NCBI GenBank assembly: GCA_040905045.1
Contig: JBBDSH010000098.1
Span: forward strand, 1-15,730
Reading direction: 5' to 3'
DNA: 15,730 nt
From: JBBDSH01 sp040905045
GTDB taxonomy: Bacteria; Pseudomonadota; Gammaproteobacteria; Eutrophobiales; Eutrophobiaceae
Numbering within the stretch: the stretch's first letter is position 1; every line of letters begins with the position of its first letter. This document shows, in pieces, positions 1-15,252 of the stretch. The notes below the pieces were generated by a model. The model was not told the origin of the DNA. It did not search any database and saw nothing but the letters and a program-made list of their open reading frames with translations. Both the position numbers and the translations under genes were made by a program.

Positions 1-56
1 CCCACCGTGCCAACGTTGACGTGCGGTTTCTTGCGCTCAAATTTTGACTTCGACAC
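1..56 (-). CDS. tuf: Elongation factor Tu, N-terminal fragment (cut by window edge)
   Basis: Only the first 18 or so codons are present. The translation from the GTG at 54-56 reads (M)SKSKFERKKPHVNVGTVG, which matches the start of bacterial EF-Tu just before its GTP-binding P-loop. EF-Tu brings aminoacyl-tRNA to the ribosome as a GTP complex. A GAGGG Shine-Dalgarno-like stretch lies 8 or so nt upstream of the GTG; GTG is also the tuf start in E. coli. The gene begins 17 nt after the fusA stop, the usual last position of the str operon (rpsL-rpsG-fusA-tuf). A second tuf copy is commonly found upstream of tRNA-Trp/secE in this group; that would lie beyond the right edge and cannot be seen here. 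Confidence 0.93.
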   Translation of the reverse strand, partial: MSKSKFERKKPHVNVGTV

Positions 57-73
57 AGCTCTGCCCTCTTGAA

Positions 74-2176
<2,103 letters not shown>

Positions 2177-2208
2177 TGCTCGTCTCTTGTCTTGGTATTG
2201 ATCACTGA

Positions 2209-2679
2209 TTACCAGCGATAATGTGAAAATGCCTTGTTGGCTTCCGCCATTTTATGGGTGTCTTCGCGCTTCTTGATGGCGCTGCCGCGGTTTTCCGACG
2301 CATCCAGCAGTTCGCCGGCCAGCCGCAGGCCCATATTCTTTTCGCTGCGATTCTTGCTGGCATCCACCAGCCAGCGCATGGCCAGTGTCATGCCGCGATC
2401 CGAGCGCACCTCGATCGGGATCTGGTACGTGGCGCCGCCGACACGGCGGGATTTGACTTCCACCACGGGGCGAACGTTATCCAGCGCCGTCTTGAAGGTT
2501 TCCACCGGATCGCTCTTGCCCTTGGTCTGGATCTCATCCAGGGCGCCGTAAACGATTTGCTCGGCAATGGACTTCTTGCCGCTGCGCATAATCATATTGA
2601 TAAACTTGGCCAGGACCTTGTTACCGTATTTCGGGTCCGGCAGGATTTCTCTTTTTTCCGCGACTCTTCTGCGTGACAT
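2209..2679 (-). CDS. rpsG: 30S ribosomal protein S7
   Basis: S7 is the primary assembly protein that nucleates the head of the 30S subunit on the 3' domain of 16S rRNA. The 156-residue product starts MSRRRVAEKREILPDPKYG and ends in AFSHYRW, as in typical bacterial S7 (156 residues in many gammaproteobacteria). The reading frame stays open upstream to 2808, but that stretch reads across rpsL in another frame and has no S7 similarity. The ATG at 2677-2679 has a good AGGAAG ribosome-binding site 6 nt upstream, which overlaps the end of rpsL. The gap to the rpsL stop is only 10 nt, much shorter than the roughly 96 nt intercistronic region in E. coli where S7 represses its own operon. That form of regulation is therefore not evident here. 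Confidence 0.98.
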   Translation of the reverse strand: MSRRRVAEKREILPDPKYGNKVLAKFINMIMRSGKKSIAEQIVYGALDEIQTKGKSDPVETFKTALDNVRPVVEVKSRRVGGATYQIPIEVRSDRGMTLAMRWLVDASKNRSEKNMGLRLAGELLDASENRGSAIKKREDTHKMAEANKAFSHYRW

Positions 2680-2689
2680 ACCCGCTTCC

Positions 2690-3064
2690 TCAGGTCTTCG
2701 GCCGCTTGGCGCCGTATTTGGAACGGCCCTGGCGGCGATCCGTGACACCGGATGTGTCCAGGGTACCGCGCACGGTGTGATAACGGACACCGGGCAGGTC
2801 CTTGACACGGCCGCCGCGGATCAGAATGACGGAATGTTCCTGCAGGTTATGGCCTTCACCGCCGATATAGGTGGTCACCTCGTGACCATTGGTCAAACGC
2901 ACGCGGGCCACCTTGCGCAGTGCCGAGTTCGGCTTCTTCGGCGTGGTGGTATAGACGCGTGTGCAAACACCGCGCTTCTGCGGGCATGCCTCCAGGGCGG
3001 GCACATTGCTCTTGGCCCGCTGACGTTTGCGGGGCTTGCGTACCAGTTGATTGATCGTTGCCAT
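2690..3064 (-). CDS. rpsL: 30S ribosomal protein S12
   Basis: S12 sits at the 30S decoding centre and affects translational accuracy. The 124-residue product begins MATINQLVRKPRKRQR and is nearly identical to E. coli S12 in its core (PTTPKKPNSALRK-type segment, GGRVKDLPGVRYH). Lys43 and Lys88, the positions where substitutions usually give streptomycin resistance, are both the sensitive-type lysine. Asp89, the residue methylthiolated by RimO in E. coli, is also present. The start is ATG at 3062-3064 with only a weak purine-rich (AAAAGA) ribosome-binding site. The stop is TGA at 2690-2692, and the rpsG ribosome-binding site begins right at that stop, so the two genes are probably translationally coupled. 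It is the first gene of the str operon, about 220 nt downstream of the predicted start of transcription near 3286. Confidence 0.98.
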   Translation of the reverse strand: MATINQLVRKPRKRQRAKSNVPALEACPQKRGVCTRVYTTTPKKPNSALRKVARVRLTNGHEVTTYIGGEGHNLQEHSVILIRGGRVKDLPGVRYHTVRGTLDTSGVTDRRQGRSKYGAKRPKT

Positions 3065-3252
3065 TCTTTTGTTCAGTTCTGTTTAATAAAACGTGTATTC
3101 CGTCAGCTATTCCAGTGAATAACCGGGCCTGAACCACCGCGATGATGGAACGCAGTTATCCAGAGAAAATGGGCCTGTGGGCAAATGAATCCCGGGATGT
3201 CCAAGCAGCGCTTTCGCCATCCCTGCCGCCGCTTCCCCGGGCACCAAAAACA
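3065..3252 (-). other. Untranslated str leader, downstream part
   Basis: This is the remaining leader between the T tract of the terminator-like hairpin and the rpsL ATG. I see no open reading frame with a ribosome-binding site and no match to a leader family that I recognise. A weak second promoter-like arrangement (TTCACT, 16 nt, TACACG, around 3090-3117) is present but too poor to call. Confidence 0.4.
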
Positions 3253-3282
3253 ATGACAGGCCGAAGGACTTCGGCCTGTCAT
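3246..3282 (-). terminator. Terminator-like hairpin with T tract in the str operon leader
   Basis: A perfect 13 bp inverted repeat (ATGACAGGCCGAA, 3253-3265; complement 3270-3282) with a 4 nt loop is followed on the minus strand by TGTTTTT (3246-3252). This is the form of a Rho-independent terminator on the minus strand; the plus-strand side is followed by AAAGAGG and has no T tract. It lies 270 nt downstream of the rpoC stop and could end rpoBC transcription. However, it also lies only a few nucleotides downstream of the predicted str promoter start site, so every rpsL transcript would carry it at its 5' end. It may therefore also act as an attenuator or as a 5'-end stabilising hairpin. Confidence 0.8.
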
Positions 3283-3293
3283 AAAGAGGCGGG

Positions 3294-3323
3294 ATTGTAT
3301 TGCCTTATTTCCTAGGCTGTCAA
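3294..3323 (-). promoter_or_regulatory. Sigma70-type promoter of the str operon (rpsL-rpsG-fusA-tuf)
   Basis: On the minus strand there is a perfect -35 box TTGACA (3318-3323), an 18 nt spacer, and a -10 box TACAAT (3294-3299), one mismatch from TATAAT. The following bases are CCCGCCT, a GC-rich discriminator of the kind seen at ribosomal promoters repressed by ppGpp/DksA during the stringent response; that link is inferred from known promoters. Transcription should begin near 3285-3288, giving a leader of about 220 nt before the rpsL ATG. This is the only strong promoter match I noticed in the window. Confidence 0.85.
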
Positions 3324-3341
3324 GGACTTATCTGACGACAA

Positions 3342-3354
3342 AGCGACAAGCTAC
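3342..3354 (-). repeat. 13-bp word shared with the rplA-distal heptamer array
   Basis: GTAGCTTGTCGCT on the minus strand here occurs again, on the plus strand, at 13455-13467. Adjacent bases continue the 7-nt rhythm (TGTAGCT, TGTCGCT, TTGTCGT). It lies 19 nt upstream of the str -35 box and looks like an isolated short piece of the heptamer repeat family described at 13393-13474. Confidence 0.6.
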
Positions 3355-3450
3355 AGTACCTCGACACAGGGATTTTGCTGAAAATTCGTACCCTTATACC
3401 TGCGGCACCGGCGCCGAATACCGGTTCCGTACAGCTCCCGGGCAACTATT

Positions 3451-3472
3451 CGCGGCCGGTGGCCGCTCCTAC
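3451..3472 (-). repeat. REP-like palindrome with GTAG head
   Basis: On the minus strand the sequence is GTAGGAG followed by GCGGCC-ACC-GGCCGC, a 6 bp GC-only stem with a 3 nt loop, then G. This is the form of repetitive extragenic palindromic elements in Pseudomonas and other gammaproteobacteria (GTAG tetranucleotide, GGAGC, then an imperfect palindrome). Such elements are mobilised by RAYT (Y1-family) transposases encoded elsewhere. A single element is seen, 80 nt after the rpoC stop. No transposase is present in the window. Confidence 0.65.
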
Positions 3473-3488
3473 AAGCAGGGTTTGGCAT

Positions 3489-3551
3489 CGGGGCCCGAAT
3501 CCCGAGTCCCGATCCCCGAACCACGAGCCACGAGCCACGAGCCACGAATCC
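3489..3551 (-). repeat. Nine-unit heptanucleotide array directly after the rpoC stop codon
   Basis: Nine consecutive 7-bp units start at the first base after the rpoC TAG, read on the minus strand: GGATTCG, TGGCTCG (three times), TGGTTCG, GGGATCG, GGACTCG, GGATTCG, GGCCCCG. All end in CG, and eight end in TCG or its variant. The array therefore passes gradually from a TGGCTCG type to a GGGATCG/GGATTCG type. No ribosome-binding site or plausible gene overlaps it. Confidence 0.9.
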
Positions 3552-7802
<4,251 letters not shown>

Positions 7803-7852
7803 GGTTCACCACCTCCACGTAGTGGATGCACGGGTTGATTCAGTATGAGCGC

Positions 7853-12004
<4,152 letters not shown>

Positions 12005-12043
12005 CACGGAACCTCGCGAAGATTGACTGCCACAGACACGAAC

Positions 12044-12081
12044 GGGCCCGGACCGATGGTTCCCGCCATCGGCCTGAGCCC
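12044..12081 (-). promoter_or_regulatory. Hairpin in the rplL-rpoB intercistronic region
   Basis: The 102 nt gap between rplL and rpoB holds one clear inverted repeat: CCGATGG (12053-12059) and CCATCGG (12066-12072) around a 6 nt loop, with a further GGGC/GCCC pairing (12044-12047 with 12078-12081) across an internal loop. No T tract follows on the minus strand, so it is not a typical Rho-independent terminator. In E. coli the same gap is about 320 nt and holds a partial attenuator and an RNase III processing site that set the ratio of L12 to polymerase. A similar role here is inferred from position only. Confidence 0.55.
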
Positions 12082-12106
12082 CTTACTGATGTAATCGACG
12101 TTTGTC

Positions 12107-12496
12107 TTACTTGACTTCAACTGAAGCGCCTGCTTCCTCCAGCTGCTTTTTGATGTCCTCGGCCTCGTCCTTGCTGGCACCTTCCTTGATCGGGGAAGGC
12201 GCGCCTTCGACCAGTTCCTTGGCTTCCTTCAGACCCAGACCGGTCACGCTGCGAACAACCTTGATGACGCCGACCTTGTTCTCGCCGAAACTGCTGAGGA
12301 CAACATCGAACTCGGTCTGCTCTTCCGCGGCTTCACCGCCTTCGGCGGCACCGCCCGCTCCGGGGGCCGCGGCCATGGCCACGGGAGCCGCGGCGGAAAC
12401 ACCCCAGGCTTCTTCCAGTTCGTTAATCAGTTCCACCAGTTCCATGACCGGCATCTGACTTAACGCTTCTTTAATCTCTTCTCTTGAAACTGCCAT
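12107..12496 (-). CDS. rplL: 50S ribosomal protein L7/L12
   Basis: L7/L12 is the multicopy stalk protein of the 50S subunit that recruits and stimulates translational GTPases such as EF-G and EF-Tu. The 129-residue acidic product shows the three usual parts: an N-terminal dimerisation helix region (1-32), an Ala/Gly-rich flexible hinge (about 34-58), and a C-terminal factor-binding domain (about 60-129) with GLGLKEAKELVEGAPSPIKE. The start is ATG at 12494-12496 with AGAGGAT about 8 nt upstream. It follows rplJ by 61 nt, the conserved L10-L12 arrangement, and precedes rpoB by 102 nt. Confidence 0.98.
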   Translation of the reverse strand: MAVSREEIKEALSQMPVMELVELINELEEAWGVSAAAPVAMAAAPGAGGAAEGGEAAEEQTEFDVVLSSFGENKVGVIKVVRSVTGLGLKEAKELVEGAPSPIKEGASKDEAEDIKKQLEEAGASVEVK

Positions 12497-12557
12497 TTTA
12501 AAATCCTCTCGAATTATCTGAATTGGTTGAAAATCGCCTTTGACTCAGAGCCGTATA

Positions 12558-13082
12558 TCAGGCGGCCTGCTGCTGATCGCGCCGCGCACCCAGAAGGCGC
12601 GCGAACTTGGCCTCCGGTTCAGCCAGAACCCGGACAAATTTGCCAAGCGGAGCCTGGAACAGGCCCAGAAGCTGCGAGCGTGCCTCATCCAGCGAGGGCA
12701 GGCTGGCAAGCTTCTCGATATCACCGGCCGGCAACAGCTTGCCGTCGATGGATACCAGCTTGACGACAAGTTTGTCGTTTTTCTTGCTGAAATCCCGGAT
12801 AACCTTGGCAGCCGAGCCGGGCTCCTCATTGGAGAAAGCCAGCAACAGGGGCCCCTTCAGTTCGTCCCGCATGCAATCGAAACGCGTTCCCTCCAGCGCA
12901 CGTTTTGCCAGAGTGTTCCGCACCACGCGTACAAAAATGCCGGCTTCACGCGCCTGATTGCGCAACTCCGTCATCTGTGCCACGTTCAGGCCGATGTATT
13001 CGGCCGCGATTGCAGTAGGCGCACTGGCGGCCACCTCGGCAACCTCTCCGACGATCGCCTTTTTCCGCTCAAGTGTTATCAC
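12558..13082 (-). CDS. rplJ: 50S ribosomal protein L10
   Basis: L10 anchors the L7/L12 dimers to 23S rRNA at the base of the stalk and, with L12, represses its own mRNA. The reading frame is open up to 13145, but I place the start at GTG 13080-13082. There an AAGGAGG ribosome-binding site (13091-13097) is spaced 8 nt, and the product then begins (M)ITLERKKAIVGEVAEVA, matching the start of E. coli L10 (ALNLQDKQAIVAEV). This gives 174 residues (E. coli 165) with the conserved MTELRNQAREAG and VVRNTLAKRALEGT segments. The upstream extension would be read from the leader and from repeat sequence and has no family similarity. The stop is TGA. Confidence 0.96.
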   Translation of the reverse strand: MITLERKKAIVGEVAEVAASAPTAIAAEYIGLNVAQMTELRNQAREAGIFVRVVRNTLAKRALEGTRFDCMRDELKGPLLLAFSNEEPGSAAKVIRDFSKKNDKLVVKLVSIDGKLLPAGDIEKLASLPSLDEARSQLLGLFQAPLGKFVRVLAEPEAKFARLLGARRDQQQAA

Positions 13083-13121
13083 TACTGTTTCCTCCTTATA
13101 CCGTGAAGACACGTCCGGCAA

Positions 13122-13182
13122 AAAGCTACGAGCCACAAGCCACAAGCTACAAGTGAAAGCTACCAGCCACTAGTAGCTTGGC
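13122..13182 (-). repeat. Heptamer array between L10 leader and rplJ ribosome-binding site
   Basis: On the minus strand the 7-bp-period units are GCTTGTG, GCTTGTG, GCTCGTA and GCTTTTT in register. They are preceded by GCTGGTA and GCTTTCA one base out of phase, and by an inverted GCCAAGCTAC (13173-13182). The inverted unit can pair either with GTAGCTT at 13157-13163 (7 bp, 9 nt loop) or, with a bulge, with the following GTAGCTTGTGGC copy, so two alternative hairpins are possible. The array ends about 25 nt upstream of the rplJ Shine-Dalgarno sequence. Confidence 0.75.
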
Positions 13183-13283
13183 AGCCAGTCACTTAAGCGA
13201 CTTTGTTACATCATGCTTTCCCTGCCGTCGTGTCATGGTTTACGTCACGGCGACCTTCAACCAGGATAATCCTGTCGGGCCCA
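13183..13283 (-). other. Leader segment between L10 leader core and heptamer array
   Basis: This untranslated stretch holds short palindromes, including CAGGATTATCCTG (13262-13274) and a GTCGCTTAAGTGAC near-palindrome (about 13188-13201). I see no promoter, no gene and no T tract in it. It is probably part of the rplJ leader RNA. Confidence 0.4.
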
Positions 13284-13368
13284 CCGTCTACGCGGGTAAA
13301 CGGTAATAACCTTTACATTAAGCAGCTCGCCGATATTGCCGGCTTGCCGCACCCGCGGTCTTTGACGG
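13284..13368 (-). promoter_or_regulatory. Ribosomal protein L10 leader (autoregulatory RNA)
   Basis: The minus strand reads CCGTCAAAGACCGCGGGT, then about 50 nt, then ACCCGCGTAGACGG. Two helices result: CCGTC (13364-13368) with GACGG (13284-13288), and CGCGGGT (13351-13357) with ACCCGCG (13291-13297), with an asymmetric internal loop (AAAGAC opposite TA). The words GTCAAAGACCG and GCGTAGACGGTG match, from memory, the E. coli rplJ leader bound by the L10-L12 complex, which represses rplJL translation. Inner hairpins (GCCG/CGGC and GGT-TATT-ACC) are also visible. The distance to the rplJ start is about 200 nt. The position and the kink-type loop support the call; a covariance-model search was not possible. 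Confidence 0.88.
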
Positions 13369-13392
13369 CCGGCGGCTCCGTGCCTCCGACCT

Positions 13393-13474
13393 CAAAAGCC
13401 ACAAGCTACTAGCCACTAGCAACCAGTGATTCGTAGCTTCTTCCTCTGTAGCTAGTAGCTTGTCGCTAGCAGCT
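13393..13474 (-). repeat. Inverted heptamer array directly after the rplA stop codon
   Basis: Heptamer-phased units fill the 80 nt after the rplA TAA. On the minus strand AGCTGCT, AGCGACA, AGCTACT, AGCTACA follow the stop at once, and later GGTTGCT, AGTGGCT, AGTAGCT, TGTGGCT appear in the opposite sense. The two halves form an inverted repeat: 13401-13413 and 13451-13463 are exactly complementary over 13 bp, with three more pairs inward (one G-U), around a loop of about 30 nt. I see no convincing promoter in this stretch. Confidence 0.85.
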
Positions 13475-14164
13475 TTAAAGCGTGTTCTGGTCCACGAGAA
13501 CGCCCGGTCCCATGGTCGTGGACAACGTCACTTTCTTCATAAAAATACCCTTGGAAGAACCCGGCTTGGCCCGGTTCAGATCATTCAACAGGGTGGAAAG
13601 ATTCTCTTTCAGGGCCGCTTCGTCAAAGGAAACCTTGCCGATGGCGCAATGAATAATGCCGTTCTTGTCGGTACGGTAACGCACCTGACCGCCCTTGGCA
13701 TTCTCCACCGCCTGTTTCACGTCCTTGGTGACGGTGCCGGTCTTGGGATTCGGCATCAGGCCGCGCGGACCCAGCACCTTGCCCAACTTGCCCACCAGGG
13801 GCATGGCCTCGGGCGTGGCAATCACCACGCCGAAATCCATCAGACCACCCTCGATTTGATCGGCCAGATCCTGCATGCCAACATAATCGGCACCGGCGGT
13901 CTCGGCTGCCCCGGCATTGTCGCCGTCGGCAAAAACAGCCACCTTGACCGTCTTGCCGGTTCCCTTGGGCAATACCGTCGATCCACGCACCACCTGATCG
14001 GATTTGCGCGGATCCACACCCAGGTTCACGGCAACTTCCACGGACTCGTCAAATTTTGCCGTGGCACAATCTTTCAGAATCTGCAGCGCCTCGTTGAAGG
14101 GATAGACTTTGCCGGGTTCGACTTTTTCCCGGAAGGCTTTAATGCGCTTGCTCAGTTTAGCCAT
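13475..14164 (-). CDS. rplA: 50S ribosomal protein L1
   Basis: L1 forms the mobile stalk on the E-site side of the 50S subunit and represses the rplKA mRNA in E. coli. The 229-residue product (E. coli 234) begins MAKLSKRIKAFREKVEPGK and contains the family signature GKLGKVLGPRGLMPNPKTGT in the middle of the protein. The start is ATG at 14162-14164, 2 nt after the rplK TAA. Its ribosome-binding site, GGAGG, lies inside the last codons of rplK, so translation is likely coupled. The stop is TAA at 13475-13477, and a heptamer repeat array starts directly after it. Confidence 0.98.
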   Translation of the reverse strand: MAKLSKRIKAFREKVEPGKVYPFNEALQILKDCATAKFDESVEVAVNLGVDPRKSDQVVRGSTVLPKGTGKTVKVAVFADGDNAGAAETAGADYVGMQDLADQIEGGLMDFGVVIATPEAMPLVGKLGKVLGPRGLMPNPKTGTVTKDVKQAVENAKGGQVRYRTDKNGIIHCAIGKVSFDEAALKENLSTLLNDLNRAKPGSSKGIFMKKVTLSTTMGPGVLVDQNTL

Positions 14165-14166
14165 GG

Positions 14167-14598
14167 TTACACGCCCTCCGTCTCGATGCCCATGCTGCGC
14201 GCCGTGCCGGCGATGGTACGCACGGCCGCGTCCAGATCAGCGGACGTCAAATCCGGCTGCTTGGATTTGGCAATCTCTTCCAGTTGCTCGCGTGTCACCT
14301 TGCCGACCTTGTTGGTGTTGGGCGTACCGCTGCCCTTGGCGATACCGGCCGCCTTGCGCAACAGATGCGCGGCGGGTGTGGTTTTCGTCACAAAGGTGAA
14401 ACTCTTGTCGCTGTACGCCGTGATCACCACGGGCACGGGCAGGCCCTGTTCCATTTCCTGGGTCTGGGCGTTGAACGCCTTGCAGAAATCCATGATATTG
14501 AGGCCATGCTGTCCCAGCGCGGGCCCGACGGGCGGACTGGGATTGGCCTGACCTGCAGGAACCTGCAGCTTGATATAGGTTACTATCTTTTTTGCCAC
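14167..14598 (-). CDS. rplK: 50S ribosomal protein L11
   Basis: L11 lies in the GTPase-associated centre of the 50S subunit, contacts EF-G and RelA, and binds the thiostrepton-type antibiotic site. The 143-residue product (E. coli 142) begins MAKKIVTYIKLQVPAGQANP and carries the conserved proline-rich PSPPVGPALGQHG (20-32) and the C-terminal rRNA-binding domain with GTPNTNKVGKVT. The start codon is GTG at 14596-14598, with GGAGGAG about 8 nt upstream. It is separated from nusG by 119 nt that include a long hairpin, and from rplA by 2 nt. An L1-binding operator is expected near this start by analogy with E. coli, but I could not resolve one with confidence. Confidence 0.98.
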   Translation of the reverse strand: MAKKIVTYIKLQVPAGQANPSPPVGPALGQHGLNIMDFCKAFNAQTQEMEQGLPVPVVITAYSDKSFTFVTKTTPAAHLLRKAAGIAKGSGTPNTNKVGKVTREQLEEIAKSKQPDLTSADLDAAVRTIAGTARSMGIETEGV

Positions 14599-14664
14599 TT
14601 CACTTCTCCTCCGGGTGCAAACGCTCCGCCTCTTTCAACGAAGCTCCCCATTATTTAACGTGGT

Positions 14665-14716
14665 TCGTGGCTGGTGGCTCGTGGCTCGTTATCGAGACAC
14701 CAGCCACCAGCCACGA
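14665..14716 (-). repeat. 52-nt near-perfect hairpin of heptamer repeats, 1 nt after the nusG stop
   Basis: The arms 14665-14679 and 14702-14716 are exactly complementary over 15 bp. After one mismatch, 14681-14683 pairs with 14698-14700; after a second, 14685-14688 pairs with 14693-14696, closing a 4 nt loop. In total 22 of 24 positions pair. The arms consist of 7-bp-period units (TGGCTGG, TGGCTCG). On the minus strand the hairpin is followed by ACCACGTTAAATAATGG, without a T run, so it does not look like an intrinsic terminator. It begins 1 nt after the nusG TAA. Confidence 0.88.
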
Positions 14717-14717
14717 G

Positions 14718-15251
14718 TTACTCTTTCTCGACCTGGCCGAACTCCAACTCAACCGGCGTGGAACGGCCAAAGATCAGAACCGACACACGCAGCCGGCTCT
14801 TCTCGTAATTCACTTCCTCAACGACTCCGTTGAAATCGGTAAAGGGTCCGTCTATGACCCGAACCACTTCCCCGGGTTCAAACAGGATTTTCGGCCTCGG
14901 CTTGTCGGCCCCGGATTCCACCCGCTGCAGGATGGCGTTCGCCTCGGTATCGCTAATCGGCGCCGGCCTGTCCGGCGTGCCGCCGATGAAGCCCAGAACC
15001 CGGGGCGATTCCTTGACCAGATGCCAGGTGTCGTCGTTCATTTCCATCTGCACCAGGACATAACCCGGGAAAAACTTGCGATCGCTCTTGCGTTTCTTGC
15101 CTTCCCGCATTTCCACCACTTCCTCGGTGGGAACCAGGATTTCACCGAACTTGTCTTCCATACCGTAACGCTTGATGCGCTCGTTCAAAGTGCGCATAAC
15201 CTGCTGTTCATACCCGGAATAGGCATGAATCACGTACCATTTCAATGCCAT
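14718..15251 (-). CDS. nusG: Transcription termination/antitermination factor NusG
   Basis: NusG binds RNA polymerase, suppresses pausing, and links it to Rho or to ribosomal protein S10. The 177-residue product (E. coli 181) has the N-terminal NGN domain (KWYVIHAYSGYE near the start, then KFFPGYVLVQMEMNDDTWHLV at about 59-79) and the C-terminal KOW domain (FEPGEVVRVIDGPFTDFNG). The start is ATG at 15249-15251, 1 nt after the secE stop (TGA-A-ATG), and its GGGAGG ribosome-binding site sits within the last secE codons. The secE-nusG pair with this tight spacing is conserved in bacteria and implies coupled translation. The stop is TAA at 14718-14720. Confidence 0.98.
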   Translation of the reverse strand: MALKWYVIHAYSGYEQQVMRTLNERIKRYGMEDKFGEILVPTEEVVEMREGKKRKSDRKFFPGYVLVQMEMNDDTWHLVKESPRVLGFIGGTPDRPAPISDTEANAILQRVESGADKPRPKILFEPGEVVRVIDGPFTDFNGVVEEVNYEKSRLRVSVLIFGRSTPVELEFGQVEKE

Positions 15252-15252
15252 T

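Noticed and set aside
2680..2808. In-frame N-terminal extension of rpsG
   Set aside because: It overlaps rpsL in another frame; S7 proteins start at MSRRR and there is a good ribosome-binding site at that point.
3090..3117. Second promoter upstream of rpsL (TTCACT-16-TACACG)
   Set aside because: Both boxes match consensus poorly, and a far better promoter lies at 3294-3323.
3156..3164. DnaA-box-like 9-mer TTATCCAGA in the rpsL leader
   Set aside because: A single copy with one mismatch, with no cluster of boxes, no AT-rich region and no dnaA/dnaN nearby; no sign of an origin.
13083..13145. In-frame N-terminal extension of rplJ
   Set aside because: It would read through the ribosome-binding site and heptamer repeats; the GTG at 13080-13082 with AAGGAGG 8 nt upstream fits L10 length and sequence.
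13122..13182. Possible CRISPR-like repeat array
   Set aside because: The period is 7 bp with degenerate units and no spacers, and no cas gene is present.
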